DNA of 64,000 nt from Deltaproteobacteria bacterium UBA2409 (GCA_002343185.1 DDRT01000013.1:200694-264693); one strand, 5' to 3'. Counted from the stretch's first letter, positions 17,210 to 26,279 are shown. Notes: generated by a model not told the origin, from the letters alone. Made by a program: numbers and translations.

Positions 17210-19159
17210 CTAAGTAGCTAGCGGATAACCGCAATTATCAAGATGTTCAATAAAGCGCTCCATCTCTCTATCAACCTCTTCATTGGTTAAAGTTCTTTCA
17301 TGACTTTGAAATGTTACTCGATATGAAGCCCGTCGCGTGCCCTCTTTCGTGAAATCATTCACCATAAGTACATTACTAATTAATGAGCTTGAAAAAGACT
17401 TTATTGCTCTACTCATATCGTAGGCATGTCTAGAGCCAACAATTGTTACGTCTCGCTTGATGCTTGGAAAGTCTGAAGGTAACCTAAATTGCGCTTCATA
17501 TTCAAAGCTAATAAGTCTATCTACGAAAATCTCAGCTACAAAGACCTCTGCTCCTTCAAGGATCTCTGCTTTTGGTAATCCACAATAGCCGATTGTAACG
17601 TTTTCAATAACCAAAGCAGTAGATGAATCAAAAAGAGGATGTTCGCTAGGTATAAAATCAACACGCCTTCCAAAAGATGCCACAACCTCCTCAAGAACTC
17701 CTATAAATAGTCTGGCTAAGGTATTAAGATCTTCTTTCTTTCCCCATTCACCTTTATAAAATCTTCCTGCCTGTGCGATTGAGAGCACCTCTCTTTCATA
17801 ATCAAACTGAGTGAAAGGCTCGGAAAAAACTCTTCCTATTTCAAAAACTTTAGCAGACTGCGCACCTCTTTTTAGATTCTCCGAACAAACTTCAACCAAG
17901 TGAAAAATATTCGTTGGTTTAAGTGCTCCATTAGTAGCCTCAATTGAGTTCTTCAATTTAATAATTTTCCCATCTGAAACGAGTTCAGAATAAAGTTGAG
18001 AATACTTAGGTCCAAAAAAACTTCGGGTAACTATTTCATTAAACCCTAATCCAAGAAGTACTGGACTTAGTTTTTGATGTAGGATCTCTAAATTATTTCT
18101 TGGAACCTCTTCATTTGATAATGGAGGTAGAATAGATCGAACATGATCTAAGCCAACAATTCGAACTACTTCTTCAACTAGATCTTCAGGATTATATATA
18201 TCGAAAGTCCTCCATGAGGGCACAACTACCTCTCTACCTTTTTGCTTAAAGCCGAGAGAGCGGAGAATCTGTTTTATACGCTCATCCGAGATGCCATCGT
18301 TATTCATCTCAGATCTAACGCAATTAAGATCAAAATCGATAATTCGAGTTTCAGTTTTTTCAGATAGAACTTGATATAAACCTACCTTTGGCAATTCAAG
18401 AAGTGCTAGGACTCGTCTTAAGGCATTCTCATAAAGATTAGGGTCTACTCCCCTTTCAAAGGAATAGCTTGCCTCTGTAGACAGCCCCATTGCCCTTGCT
18501 GTCTTTCTTACTAATATTGGATCAAAATGTGCGGCCTCAAGTAGAACATGCTTAGTGTCTTCTTCGCACATTGAATTTTCACATCCAATAACACCTGCTA
18601 CAGCAATTATTTTTTCTTGATCGATGACTAGGAGAGAATTTTCAGGGACAATGTAATCTTTACCATCAAGCCCTACAATTTCTCTAGGGGTTTTTGAAAG
18701 TACTACTGAGATCCTGCCCTTTATTTTCGAAGCATCATAAGCATGCATTGGCTGACCTAGTTCTTGCTGTACATAATTCAGTAGATCAACAAGTGCTGGT
18801 CTTCCGTCTTTTTCAGGAACAAGTTTTCTAATATCAGCTGATAGTCGTGGAAGAGCACTAAGTGTAACTTCAAGAATTGAAAAAACTTTTGACTCCTGTG
18901 ATTTAGTGCCCAAAAGCTCCCCACTATTTGGTTTTAACTCTTGACCTAACTTCGGATAGAAGATTTCAAGATTGAATCTTGCAGCCAAATCTCTTGCGAT
19001 TCCTAGGTGTGATAAATGATCCCCTCTGTTCGCAAGGGTTTCAATATTGAAGTATTCAGGTGCGATCTCTTTCACCTCAAGGCCAAGGGTATCTAGCTCC
19101 TTTCTTAAATCTTCTTTTATCTGAATCATCTCAGAAAGAATCTGTGGATATAGCTTCAT
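17210..19159 (-). CDS. pheT: Phenylalanyl-tRNA synthetase beta subunit, short form
   Basis: This is the beta subunit of the alpha2-beta2 enzyme that charges tRNA-Phe. At 649 residues it is about 150 short of typical PheT. The N-terminus passes directly from LRKELDTLGLEVKEI to NIETLANRGDHLSHLGIARD, motifs that normally flank the EMAP-like OB-fold domain, so that domain is missing. B3/B4 (LGQPMHAYDASKI, STEASYSFERGVDP), B5 and the class II-like core follow, and a C-terminal FDX-ACB anticodon-binding domain is present (FPSIKRDVTIVG onward). GGAGGAGG precedes the ATG, which overlaps the pheS stop by 4 nt. Confidence 0.94.
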   Translation of the reverse strand: MKLYPQILSEMIQIKEDLRKELDTLGLEVKEIAPEYFNIETLANRGDHLSHLGIARDLAARFNLEIFYPKLGQELKPNSGELLGTKSQESKVFSILEVTLSALPRLSADIRKLVPEKDGRPALVDLLNYVQQELGQPMHAYDASKIKGRISVVLSKTPREIVGLDGKDYIVPENSLLVIDQEKIIAVAGVIGCENSMCEEDTKHVLLEAAHFDPILVRKTARAMGLSTEASYSFERGVDPNLYENALRRVLALLELPKVGLYQVLSEKTETRIIDFDLNCVRSEMNNDGISDERIKQILRSLGFKQKGREVVVPSWRTFDIYNPEDLVEEVVRIVGLDHVRSILPPLSNEEVPRNNLEILHQKLSPVLLGLGFNEIVTRSFFGPKYSQLYSELVSDGKIIKLKNSIEATNGALKPTNIFHLVEVCSENLKRGAQSAKVFEIGRVFSEPFTQFDYEREVLSIAQAGRFYKGEWGKKEDLNTLARLFIGVLEEVVASFGRRVDFIPSEHPLFDSSTALVIENVTIGYCGLPKAEILEGAEVFVAEIFVDRLISFEYEAQFRLPSDFPSIKRDVTIVGSRHAYDMSRAIKSFSSSLISNVLMVNDFTKEGTRRASYRVTFQSHERTLTNEEVDREMERFIEHLDNCGYPLAT

Positions 19160-20142
19160 GAAACCCTCCTCCTCAGAATTCTTAAGTCTGAGTCATAAAG
19201 CATCTTTAGTTTTGGAATTCCACTGAACTGACTTGCGAGCCTTGCTGTGCCAAGTCCAAAGGCAAATCCAGAAACCTTATTTGGATCGTATTTAAATTCT
19301 AGTAACACATTTCGATGTACCATCCCTGCTCCACCAACTGTTACCCATCCCGCACCACCACATGCAGGACAACCTTTACCTCCACACAGGGTACAATCTA
19401 TCTGCGGGCCAATACTTGGCTCTGTGTAAGGGTAGAACTTGGGTACGAACCTAATCTTTCTTTCTTGTCCAAAAAGTCCTTTAACTATCGATTCAATTAG
19501 ACCAGTGAGATGAGCTAACTTTAGACCCTCTTCTACCCATATTAGATCAAATTGATGAAACATAGCCTGATGAGATGCATCCTCAGTTTCATTTCTGTAT
19601 ACCTTACCAAAAGAAGCGACCTTTATGGGGAGTTTACCTGATGCTAAAGCTCTCGCCTGAACTGTACTTGTATGAGTTCTGAGAACTTGAGCGTTCGGTA
19701 AATCTTCACAATAAAATGTATCCTGCATATCCCTGGCTGGGTGATGTTTTGGGATATTTAGACTGTCAAAACAATTGTACTCAGTCTCTAGCTCAGGTCC
19801 CAAAAGACTTTGAAATCCAAAAGGGGTAAGCAACTTAGATATTCTTTGTTCAACCAAAGTGATCGGATGTAGAGCACCTAGATCAGGACTGATCCCGGGA
19901 ATAGAAAAGTCAATCGGAGGAAGTCTTTTAATCTCGCTTTTTTTTGATCTGAAAAACTCTTCAACCTCGAGTTTCAGCTCATTAAGAGATTTCGCAAATG
20001 AAGGTTTTTCACTGGCCGGGAGATCTCGTAAAAGGGTAAAGGCTCTTTTAAGATGGCCATCTTTACCAAGCCACTCTTTTTCTAAAGATTTAAGATCTTC
20101 TGTTTTCTTATCGGTCCACCTAGATAATAGATCGTCTATCAC
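19156..20142 (-). CDS. pheS: Phenylalanyl-tRNA synthetase alpha subunit
   Basis: The catalytic alpha subunit (328 residues) has an N-terminal coiled coil (1-85) and a class II core: motif 2 region FGKVYRNETEDASHQAMFHQ and motif 3 FGLGTARLASQFSGIPKL. A cysteine-rich insertion, CTLCGGKGCPACGGAGW, sits before GGAGMVHRNVL; it could bind zinc, as in some bacterial PheS. The start is GTG, just after the cyclophilin stop. It is co-transcribed with pheT. Confidence 0.96.
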   Translation of the reverse strand: MIDDLLSRWTDKKTEDLKSLEKEWLGKDGHLKRAFTLLRDLPASEKPSFAKSLNELKLEVEEFFRSKKSEIKRLPPIDFSIPGISPDLGALHPITLVEQRISKLLTPFGFQSLLGPELETEYNCFDSLNIPKHHPARDMQDTFYCEDLPNAQVLRTHTSTVQARALASGKLPIKVASFGKVYRNETEDASHQAMFHQFDLIWVEEGLKLAHLTGLIESIVKGLFGQERKIRFVPKFYPYTEPSIGPQIDCTLCGGKGCPACGGAGWVTVGGAGMVHRNVLLEFKYDPNKVSGFAFGLGTARLASQFSGIPKLKMLYDSDLRILRRRVS

Positions 20143-20143
20143 A

Positions 20144-20692
20144 TTACCGCTTGTCTAACACCGCATTCCACGAATCTAAAGAAGACTTTTCTTTAGTTGC
20201 TAAACTTTCCCAATCACCCGAGAGAGTAGCCTTTGTAATCTTATCACCTTGCTTGATGGAGTTTACAACATCCATACCTTCTGTGACTTTTCCAAACACA
20301 GTATGCTTCCCATTTAAATGAGGTTGAGCACCTAGGGTAATAAAAAACTGGCTGCCGTTTGTTCCAGGGCCTGCATTTGCCATTGAAAGAATCCCTGCAC
20401 CATCATGACCAAGACCGGGAACTATTTCATCTTCGAATCGATATCCTGGTCCGCCTCGACCAGTTCCTTCAGGGTCTCCACCTTGAATAACAAAATCAGC
20501 TATTACTCTATGGAAGCTAAGACCATCATAAAATCCCCTTCGTATTAAATTACCAAAGCTAGCAACAGTTTTTGGGGTTTTATCCGCATAAAGACTAATC
20601 ACAATCCTACCCTTACTCGTATCAAATGTGGCTTCTAAAGGTTCTGACATTACAACTCCGGAAATTAATAAAATTACTGAAAAAAATCTCAT
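20144..20692 (-). CDS. Secreted peptidyl-prolyl cis-trans isomerase (cyclophilin)
   Basis: A signal peptide (MRFFSVILLISGVVMS) precedes a complete cyclophilin domain: FHRVIADFVIQGGDPEGTGR with the catalytic Arg, GPGTNGSQFFIT, and LNGKHTVFGKV. It should assist folding in the periplasm. The GTG start of pheS lies just after its stop, so pheS-pheT are probably co-transcribed with it. Confidence 0.93.
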   Translation of the reverse strand: MRFFSVILLISGVVMSEPLEATFDTSKGRIVISLYADKTPKTVASFGNLIRRGFYDGLSFHRVIADFVIQGGDPEGTGRGGPGYRFEDEIVPGLGHDGAGILSMANAGPGTNGSQFFITLGAQPHLNGKHTVFGKVTEGMDVVNSIKQGDKITKATLSGDWESLATKEKSSLDSWNAVLDKR

Positions 20693-20798
20693 AAATTGAA
20701 TGAAATTCTACCCTTCCTTTACACATTTTATCAAGAGTATGGTGAGCTTTTGAGTAATCTGTTAGAAAGCTAAGGGATAATTAGATTTAAGGAGATAT

Positions 20799-21515
20799 AT
20801 GAGAAACCTAATTTTAGGACTTTTAGTGGTAGTATCTACAAGCTTAGCTCAGAGCAATTTTAATGAAGAGATGAAGAAGTTCTTAGCCTCTGAAGAAGGT
20901 CAGCAACAGATTGCAACTGCTCTTCAGACCTTCGCAAGACGAGAACAAGAAAGAGCAATTCAGGGTCAACTTGATGAGCAATTTAAAAATCCTGTTAAAG
21001 TTGATGTTGGAAATTCTCCAGTTGTTGGAGCCAAGGATGCAAAAGTTACAGTTGTTGAGTTCTCGGATTTCGAGTGTCCATACTGTAAGCGTGGGGCTGC
21101 AACGATGGAGCAGGTTCTTAAAGCATATCCTAATGATGTAAGAGTTGTATTTAAACATAGACCACTAGGCTTTCATCAAAACGCTAGACCTGCTTCAAAA
21201 GCTGCATGGGCCGCTCATCAGCAGGGTAAATTTTCTGAGATGAAAAAAGCGCTTTTTGACGGACAACAATCCCTGGGAACTCCAAATTTTTATGAAGAGG
21301 CTGCTAAAAAGATCGGTTTAGATCTAGCTAAATTTAAGAAAGATATGGAATCAAAAGAAGCTGATGAGGCTATAAAGGCAGATGAAGCCCAGGCTGATTC
21401 TCTTGGAGTTCAAGGAACCCCTGGATTCTTTGTAAATGGTGTAAGTATCCAAGGTGCTCAACCATTCCCTGAATTTAAACGGGTGATCGATCGCTGGTTG
21501 ACTCAGGGGAAGTAG
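20799..21515 (+). CDS. DsbA-like thiol oxidoreductase, secreted
   Basis: A signal peptide ending LAQS is followed by a helical segment (about 20-65) and a thioredoxin-fold domain with the active site FECPYC and the cis-Pro loop GVQGTPGFF. This is the DsbA / BdbD-like group (Thioredoxin_4), which introduces or handles disulfides in the periplasm. AAGGAG lies 5 nt before the ATG. The gene is divergent from the cyclophilin gene. Confidence 0.92.
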   Translation: MRNLILGLLVVVSTSLAQSNFNEEMKKFLASEEGQQQIATALQTFARREQERAIQGQLDEQFKNPVKVDVGNSPVVGAKDAKVTVVEFSDFECPYCKRGAATMEQVLKAYPNDVRVVFKHRPLGFHQNARPASKAAWAAHQQGKFSEMKKALFDGQQSLGTPNFYEEAAKKIGLDLAKFKKDMESKEADEAIKADEAQADSLGVQGTPGFFVNGVSIQGAQPFPEFKRVIDRWLTQGK

Positions 21516-21530
21516 GGTGATGATTTAGTC

Positions 21531-21664
21531 TGCCTGGTCTGGCTTTAGCCTGACCAGGCATGTTTTGTCGATCATTAATATATGCCTGGACTGGCTTTAG
21601 CCAGTCCTTAGATATGTTTTTTCGTTTGCGGACAACAGTAAAGGTTAGGTTAAAAAACCTGACC
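21531..21664. repeat. Cluster of three family palindromes
   Basis: Three hairpins follow one another: TGCCTGGTC...GACCAGGCA (21531-21560), GGACTGGC-TTTA-GCCAGTCC (21588-21607), and GGTTAGGTT-AAAA-AACCTGACC (21643-21664, one mismatch). They separate the convergent dsbA-like gene and the sctQ operon and may terminate both. Confidence 0.8.
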
Positions 21665-21671
21665 AGGAAAA

Positions 21672-22676
21672 TTATGAAGCCATCACAGCCACAGCAAATC
21701 GTCCTTCAAAGGAGCAAAGTTTAGCTCGAGCCACCCGCTCGCCACCAACAACTAACGAAACTTTATCATCAAGGGGGGTCTCTGTTCCGAACATTGCCCC
21801 ACCATTTTGTAGTTCTGCTAGAACGTGCCCATCAAGATTTGTTGTTAAGATCTCAATACCAATTCTAGTCATCCCTTCTGGTACTACAGGCGTTGGAGGT
21901 GTTCCAGGTAAAACTTCAAAACCAAAATTTCCATCAACATCGATTAGTCGAGCAGCAAAAAGAGGCTTGCTTCCGTTTCTTACAATAGCTGTATCATTGA
22001 CAGGAATTTCAAGATCGATCACCGTTTTAGGCTTAACATAATTAGGAATCTCTGTGGGGGGAACACCAAGCTGAGCTATCTCAATTCTGAGCTCCTGTTG
22101 ACCTTGATAGAATGCACCACTTCCCTCTTGTTTTCTCCAAAGTTTATCAAACTGAGCAACAAGAGATGGCCCTAATGCGATCCAAATAATAGCAGTTTGT
22201 TGATTAACCCTTATTCCTAGCTTAATACCACCATGGAGAACTGCGTCCCGGATTTTTGAATCAGGATCGTAAACAAGATTTCCGAGTGATGGACCACTCC
22301 AGGATTGACCAAGAGTTACAAGTAACCTTCTAACTAAATACTCTAATACAACCGAACTAGCTCCTGGACTTGATTCAGGTGTTAAAACTTCTAGGATGAC
22401 TCTCGCGCTATCGTCATCTAAAAATACCCCTAATGGCTCATCATCCATTAACGCTCCAAACGCATATGGGAGTCCTCTTGGAATTGAAAGAACTGGTTTA
22501 ATCTCTGAAACTTTTGCTTCAACCCCAAATGTGTAAAATAGCGCACCCCATTGAGCTAACATTCCTGGGAACCAACTTCCTGGCTGTGCTCTTAAAAAAC
22601 CTCTTGATAGATTTACCTCATGAGCAGAAACCCCTTTGAGCAGTTTTGTAGGATCCCAAGAGTCAAGTGATGTCAT
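21672..22676 (-). CDS. sctQ: Type III secretion cytoplasmic ring protein SctQ-like (SpoA domains)
   Basis: This is the last gene of the type III platform operon. The C-terminal 140 residues hold two SpoA-type (FliN/SctQ surface presentation) units. The first is LRIEIAQLGVPPTEI, KPKTVIDLEIPVNDTAIVRN and LFAARLIDVDGNFGFEV; the second is IGIEILTTNLDGHVLAEL, DKVSLVVGGERVARAKLC and GRFAVAVMA. The N-terminal 200 residues are the variable SctQ region. In known systems SctQ forms the cytoplasmic sorting platform with SctK, SctL and the ATPase. The position after sctJ and an SctO-like gene supports the assignment. The start overlaps the upstream stop by 4 nt. Confidence 0.75.
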   Translation of the reverse strand: MTSLDSWDPTKLLKGVSAHEVNLSRGFLRAQPGSWFPGMLAQWGALFYTFGVEAKVSEIKPVLSIPRGLPYAFGALMDDEPLGVFLDDDSARVILEVLTPESSPGASSVVLEYLVRRLLVTLGQSWSGPSLGNLVYDPDSKIRDAVLHGGIKLGIRVNQQTAIIWIALGPSLVAQFDKLWRKQEGSGAFYQGQQELRIEIAQLGVPPTEIPNYVKPKTVIDLEIPVNDTAIVRNGSKPLFAARLIDVDGNFGFEVLPGTPPTPVVPEGMTRIGIEILTTNLDGHVLAELQNGGAMFGTETPLDDKVSLVVGGERVARAKLCSFEGRFAVAVMAS

Positions 22677-22930
22677 GCAGCATCCTCCATCCTCTCTTTA
22701 GCTTTTTCAACACTATCTCTTGCAGCTTCAAGTCTCTTGGCGAGAGATTCCTTTAATTTTTTTAACTCTCCAAGTTGTCCTGATACTCTTTTTGCACGGG
22801 CAACATCGCCCTCTCTCAACGCTTGAATTGGACTCTTTTCTCTCAAGGATTTACATATTCCTTCGTATTCAGCCTCTAAGCTCTGATAAAGTTCAAGCCT
22901 TCTTGAATATTCTTCAGCTACCTTATTCAT
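22673..22930 (-). CDS. Small coiled-coil protein, SctO/FliJ-like
   Basis: The 85-residue protein is almost wholly a charged antiparallel coiled coil (LYQSLEAEYEGICKSL ... QLGELKKLKESLAKRLEA). Stalk proteins SctO (YscO, FliJ) have this character and commonly lie just upstream of sctP or sctQ. Low sequence information means SctL or an unrelated coiled coil cannot be excluded. It overlaps both neighbours by 4 nt. Confidence 0.6.
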   Translation of the reverse strand: MNKVAEEYSRRLELYQSLEAEYEGICKSLREKSPIQALREGDVARAKRVSGQLGELKKLKESLAKRLEAARDSVEKAKERMEDAA

Positions 22931-23157
22931 GAAAGCTCCTCAACCGCTTGCCGTAAGAGAGTTGCTACTAATGGTAGTCTTAAATCTGCCTGCTGAGATG
23001 AAAGAACATCAGCAGCAGCCCTTAGCTCAATTCCACTTCTTGCGTCACTTTCAAGAAAGGATCCTGCATCAACGCCATCAAACAAAACCGCCATGCAGAT
23101 TAATGCACGTTGCCTTGGGGAAAGTCTTGAAAATTGATCTCTTAAACTACCCGCCAT
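22927..23157 (-). CDS. Small helical protein of the type III operon
   Basis: I do not recognise this 76-residue protein. It is predicted all-helical (LSPRQRALICMAVLFDG, GIELRAAADVLSSQQADL). It starts 11 nt inside sctJ and its stop overlaps the next gene by 4 nt, so it is certainly translated as part of the operon. A chaperone or an SctK-like adaptor would fit the position; this is inference. Confidence 0.6.
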   Translation of the reverse strand: MAGSLRDQFSRLSPRQRALICMAVLFDGVDAGSFLESDARSGIELRAAADVLSSQQADLRLPLVATLLRQAVEELS

Positions 23158-23929
23158 CGCCCTTCACCCTAAATACATCACTTCTCTCTTTCCACACTAC
23201 TGGAAGGTCTGAGCCTTCCATCTCGGTGCCTTTTCTAAATCCTATTAGGTATCCTAGCATCGCACCTAGTGCTCCAAAAATAACCAAAAATGAAAGTGCC
23301 AAAATTACAAACCTTGGATACTCTTCCTGAAATAGTCTTACCCCAAAAAGTGTGTGAACAAGTCTACCAGTTAATGAATTCTGTGGTGGAGCCAGGCTGC
23401 GGGATATCGCAATTCTTTCAACCTTAACACTTGGTACAACCTGAGCTACAAGCGCCTTTAAATCGTCATGTGATAGGGAGTCTCGTCTTTCTTCAACTAA
23501 TGAGATGGATACCCCTGATTCGCCATCAATAGTTCTAACAACTACAGCTACATCGCTGATATTTGGATTTCTCTTTATAAGAGCAGCCAACTGAAGTGAA
23601 AGCGCATAATCACCTCTAAGAGCCTCTACTCCCTTACTTGCAGGTAGTAGTGAGCTTGGATTAACAATCGATTCTAAGGTTGATTTGTTCCTATCAGGAA
23701 GCCCTTTAGAGTCTATTATGCTTACAGCTTCTTGATAATATGCATCATCAATAAGAACTTTAAACTTGCCTCGAGCTCCACTTTCACTTGCTGCCTCTGC
23801 AGTGATACCAGCCCTAAAGAGAACAGCTACAATTTTATTTGCTTCGGACTGATCTATACCAGACACTAGAGTACGCTCCTGACACCCTAGTAAAAAAACT
23901 GAAAAGGCCGCTACTTTAAGAATCCACAT
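23147..23929 (-). CDS. sctJ: Type III secretion inner ring lipoprotein SctJ
   Basis: This is the clearest type III marker here. It has a lipoprotein signal with LLGCQE, the first ring-building domain (LVSGIDQSEANKIVAVLF, AGITAE, YQEAVSIIDSKGLP), a second one (LAALIKRNPNISDVAVVVR, VSISLVEERR, LVAQVVPSVKVERIAIS), and a C-terminal membrane helix (about 205-232). The 260 residues match YscJ/PrgK/MxiJ rather than the much longer flagellar FliF. It would form the inner membrane ring with SctD. The start lies 14 nt inside the upstream FHA gene. Confidence 0.88.
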   Translation of the reverse strand: MWILKVAAFSVFLLGCQERTLVSGIDQSEANKIVAVLFRAGITAEAASESGARGKFKVLIDDAYYQEAVSIIDSKGLPDRNKSTLESIVNPSSLLPASKGVEALRGDYALSLQLAALIKRNPNISDVAVVVRTIDGESGVSISLVEERRDSLSHDDLKALVAQVVPSVKVERIAISRSLAPPQNSLTGRLVHTLFGVRLFQEEYPRFVILALSFLVIFGALGAMLGYLIGFRKGTEMEGSDLPVVWKERSDVFRVKGDGG

Positions 23930-24821
23930 CAGGTAGTAATGAAACTATAAATTCAACATTTCCGAAACGTACTGAATCGCCATGGAAAAGCTCTACAGAA
24001 TCAATCTCCTGTTTAAATTCGGTGCTGCCAGCTCTTCTCACAAATACTCCTGTTTCGCTGACTAAGTCTTGTACAACCAGTCCAGACTCTATTACCACGA
24101 GGGCGTGAGGAGATGAAATAGACTCATCATTTAAAACTAAATCAGCACCCCTTACATTAGCACTTGTTATAAAAAATCTTCCCTCACGAAGCTCAACAGC
24201 GGCTCCTTCTGGAGATGCAAAGCTGACAAACCAACCATATAGCCTTCCAGGTGCTGATGTCCCTTTTTTCTTAGGTGCAGCCTTTGGTGGAGCAACTTTT
24301 TTTGGCTCAGGCTCTCTTTTAATCTCAGGTTTTGTCTCTTTTGCTTTAAAAGTCAGTCCAGCTTTTTTTGGTTGAGGTGCTGCTGCTTTTTTTACAGGTG
24401 GTGGTGGAGGTGGTGGAGTTTCCTCAATTATCTCCTCTTCAGCCTCTTCTTCCTGAGTCTCTTCCTCTTGATCTTCATCACTAAGACCTAAAATATCCTC
24501 TAACTCTTCTTCATCGTCATCGTCGTCGTTATCATCATCAAAGTCTTCAAGATACTGACTCAGCGGATCCTCTTCTTCTTTGATAGGGGCAGCCTTTGGA
24601 GCTTCCTCCTCTCTTACCTGTTCGATAGCCTGAACTACTTCACTCTCAGTGCCAAGAGTTGTGTGTTGTCTTACTCGGCTGCCGTTTTTAGGCTCTTCCT
24701 CTGCCTTTTTTGGCGCCTCAGCCTCGAGTGCGCTTCCGCACATTCTGCAACGATTTGATGTAGCAGGTACAAGGCTTCTACAAGCCGGGCATCTTACAAA
24801 ACTTAACTCTGTGCTATCCAT
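23916..24821 (-). CDS. Zinc-ribbon plus FHA-domain protein in the type III operon
   Basis: The 301-residue protein has an N-terminal double CxxC zinc ribbon (Cys11, 14, 26, 29: RCPACRSLVP ... RCRMCGS). A long disordered linker follows, first very acidic (DDDNDDDDDEEELEDILG), then Pro/Lys-rich. A C-terminal FHA-like domain (about 205-300) contains GADLVLNDESISSPHALVVI, VQDLVSETGVFVRR and GDSVRFGNVEFIV. FHA domains bind phosphothreonine peptides. There is no membrane segment. It may act as a cytoplasmic adaptor for the SctJ ring. Confidence 0.8.
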   Translation of the reverse strand: MDSTELSFVRCPACRSLVPATSNRCRMCGSALEAEAPKKAEEEPKNGSRVRQHTTLGTESEVVQAIEQVREEEAPKAAPIKEEEDPLSQYLEDFDDDNDDDDDEEELEDILGLSDEDQEEETQEEEAEEEIIEETPPPPPPPVKKAAAPQPKKAGLTFKAKETKPEIKREPEPKKVAPPKAAPKKKGTSAPGRLYGWFVSFASPEGAAVELREGRFFITSANVRGADLVLNDESISSPHALVVIESGLVVQDLVSETGVFVRRAGSTEFKQEIDSVELFHGDSVRFGNVEFIVSLLPDVDS

Positions 24822-24843
24822 GGGAACCTCCCAAAAACCATTC

Positions 24844-26100
24844 TTAATTAAAAATCAACGGTACTACCAGTAAAACAATCACTCCTACTACAGCTATAGC
24901 CGTAACTCCTAAAACCGCGAGCATTGTTCTTGATCCCGGTTTAATAGGAGATGAGACGGTTGGCTCATTCACCACCTCTTGAGATGCTGGAAGTTCCTGA
25001 TTTGCTGCAACTCTTGAAAAAGCTTCTCCACTTCCCCCTACTGCAGAGAAACGCTGTTCGTCTTCTACTGAAAAACAAAGGGCAATGGTGACTCCTCCTC
25101 CCAGTTCAAGCACTTTAGGCTCTTTATTAGCTTCAAGAAAATCTCCTTTCCTTAAAATCTTTCCATCAACCGAGGTACCGTTTGTACTCTGATCCCTAAC
25201 TATCACAGAGCCATCATCTTGAAGCTGTATCGTGCAGTGTACCCTTGATATGTGAGGTGCCCCTATCCACATATCACAAGAAGGATCTCGACCTACTTTT
25301 AGTATATTGCCAGGTATCATTAGAACTCTTGCTGGACGGGCAACATCTGATAGTGAAAGTAATGCTGGGAAAGCGGATCTTTGTAATGTTGGAGGACGTT
25401 GCTCGATTTCGGTAGCTCCACTCCCTCCTAGCTCTTTTAGTTCCTCTGCAGAGGATACTCCAAATACTACAGTCTCACTTCCAAGTTGGATAGGCGCCCC
25501 AGGATCTACGTTTACTCGACCCGATATCTGATTGCTTCCAACGAAAGTTCCATTTGTGGAACCTAGATCTTCAACCCAAAACATTCCATTTTCAAACCCG
25601 ATTCTTGCATGAAGGGCTGATATATCGGTTGTGTCTAATCTCAGTTGTGCCTGTCTGCCTCGTCCTATATCTACACTTTGTCCTTCATGGAATGAGACGA
25701 CAATACTTGGATTCTGAGGAACTACTAGAGCGGGAAAGTGTGGTGCGAGCTTACCTGTTGCAGATCGAATCAAGCGAACCCCCGCCTTGTCAGGGCTTTC
25801 GCTCTCTTTTGGTAAGAGATCTATATCAAGTGCAACCAGAAAGAATGAAACTTCTCCGACAGTAATTGCAGCACTTCCATCATACACAGCGCTCTCTGGG
25901 TCTTTACCAGGATAAGTAACTTCACACCTAAATTTTCTCTCGATGGTGCGAGTTAATCTTACTACAGCATTGCTCTCAGAAAGATCTTCAACAACTACAT
26001 GATTCTTATCTGCGCTACCAATAGTGAGAAAATGCCTCTTAACAAAAAGCATCTCCGGTGCTGAAGGACTATCTGGAAAACCTATTTCAATTGCAAACAT
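24844..26100 (-). CDS. Triple-FHA protein with C-terminal membrane anchor (SctD-like position)
   Basis: This is the first gene of the type III operon, 418 residues. FHA unit 1 (about 15-95) is degenerate. Unit 2 (about 130-220) has IGRG, SALHARI and LGSTNGTFV. Unit 3 (about 250-345) has VGRDPSC, ISRVHCTI and STNGTSVDG. A Ser/Pro linker leads to a single membrane helix at the very C-terminus (about 394-416). SctD proteins also have a cytoplasmic FHA-like domain before a membrane helix, but then continue into periplasmic ring domains; here nothing follows the helix. It may therefore be a tail-anchored FHA scaffold that replaces the cytoplasmic half of SctD. Confidence 0.8.
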   Translation of the reverse strand: MFAIEIGFPDSPSAPEMLFVKRHFLTIGSADKNHVVVEDLSESNAVVRLTRTIERKFRCEVTYPGKDPESAVYDGSAAITVGEVSFFLVALDIDLLPKESESPDKAGVRLIRSATGKLAPHFPALVVPQNPSIVVSFHEGQSVDIGRGRQAQLRLDTTDISALHARIGFENGMFWVEDLGSTNGTFVGSNQISGRVNVDPGAPIQLGSETVVFGVSSAEELKELGGSGATEIEQRPPTLQRSAFPALLSLSDVARPARVLMIPGNILKVGRDPSCDMWIGAPHISRVHCTIQLQDDGSVIVRDQSTNGTSVDGKILRKGDFLEANKEPKVLELGGGVTIALCFSVEDEQRFSAVGGSGEAFSRVAANQELPASQEVVNEPTVSSPIKPGSRTMLAVLGVTAIAVVGVIVLLVVPLIFN

Positions 26101-26163
26101 GCCCGAAACCTTAACATACTCTCACCTCTATTTGAGTGCTCAGGTTGTGGATTCTTTTCAAAA

Positions 26164-26192
26164 TTGATGTAAATAACACTTTGTTTTATCAA
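26164..26192 (+). promoter_or_regulatory. Candidate promoter for the receiver-domain gene
   Basis: TTGATG and TATCAA are 17 nt apart in the divergent intergenic region, about 88 nt upstream of the ATG at 26280. Confidence 0.4.
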
Positions 26193-26279
26193 TTAAAACT
26201 AGATCGCTAGAAGCGATATTCGAGAGGTAAACATCTTAACAGTTAGCAAGATAGAGATTTTTTGGATAACCTCAGTACT

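Noticed and set aside
22929..23330. 133-codon plus-strand frame opposite the sctJ 3' end
   Set aside because: It runs antisense to three overlapping operon genes and has no recognisable feature.
23147..23929. Flagellar FliF instead of SctJ
   Set aside because: The protein is 260 residues with a lipobox and one C-terminal helix; FliF is about twice as long and has two membrane helices. No flagellar genes are nearby.
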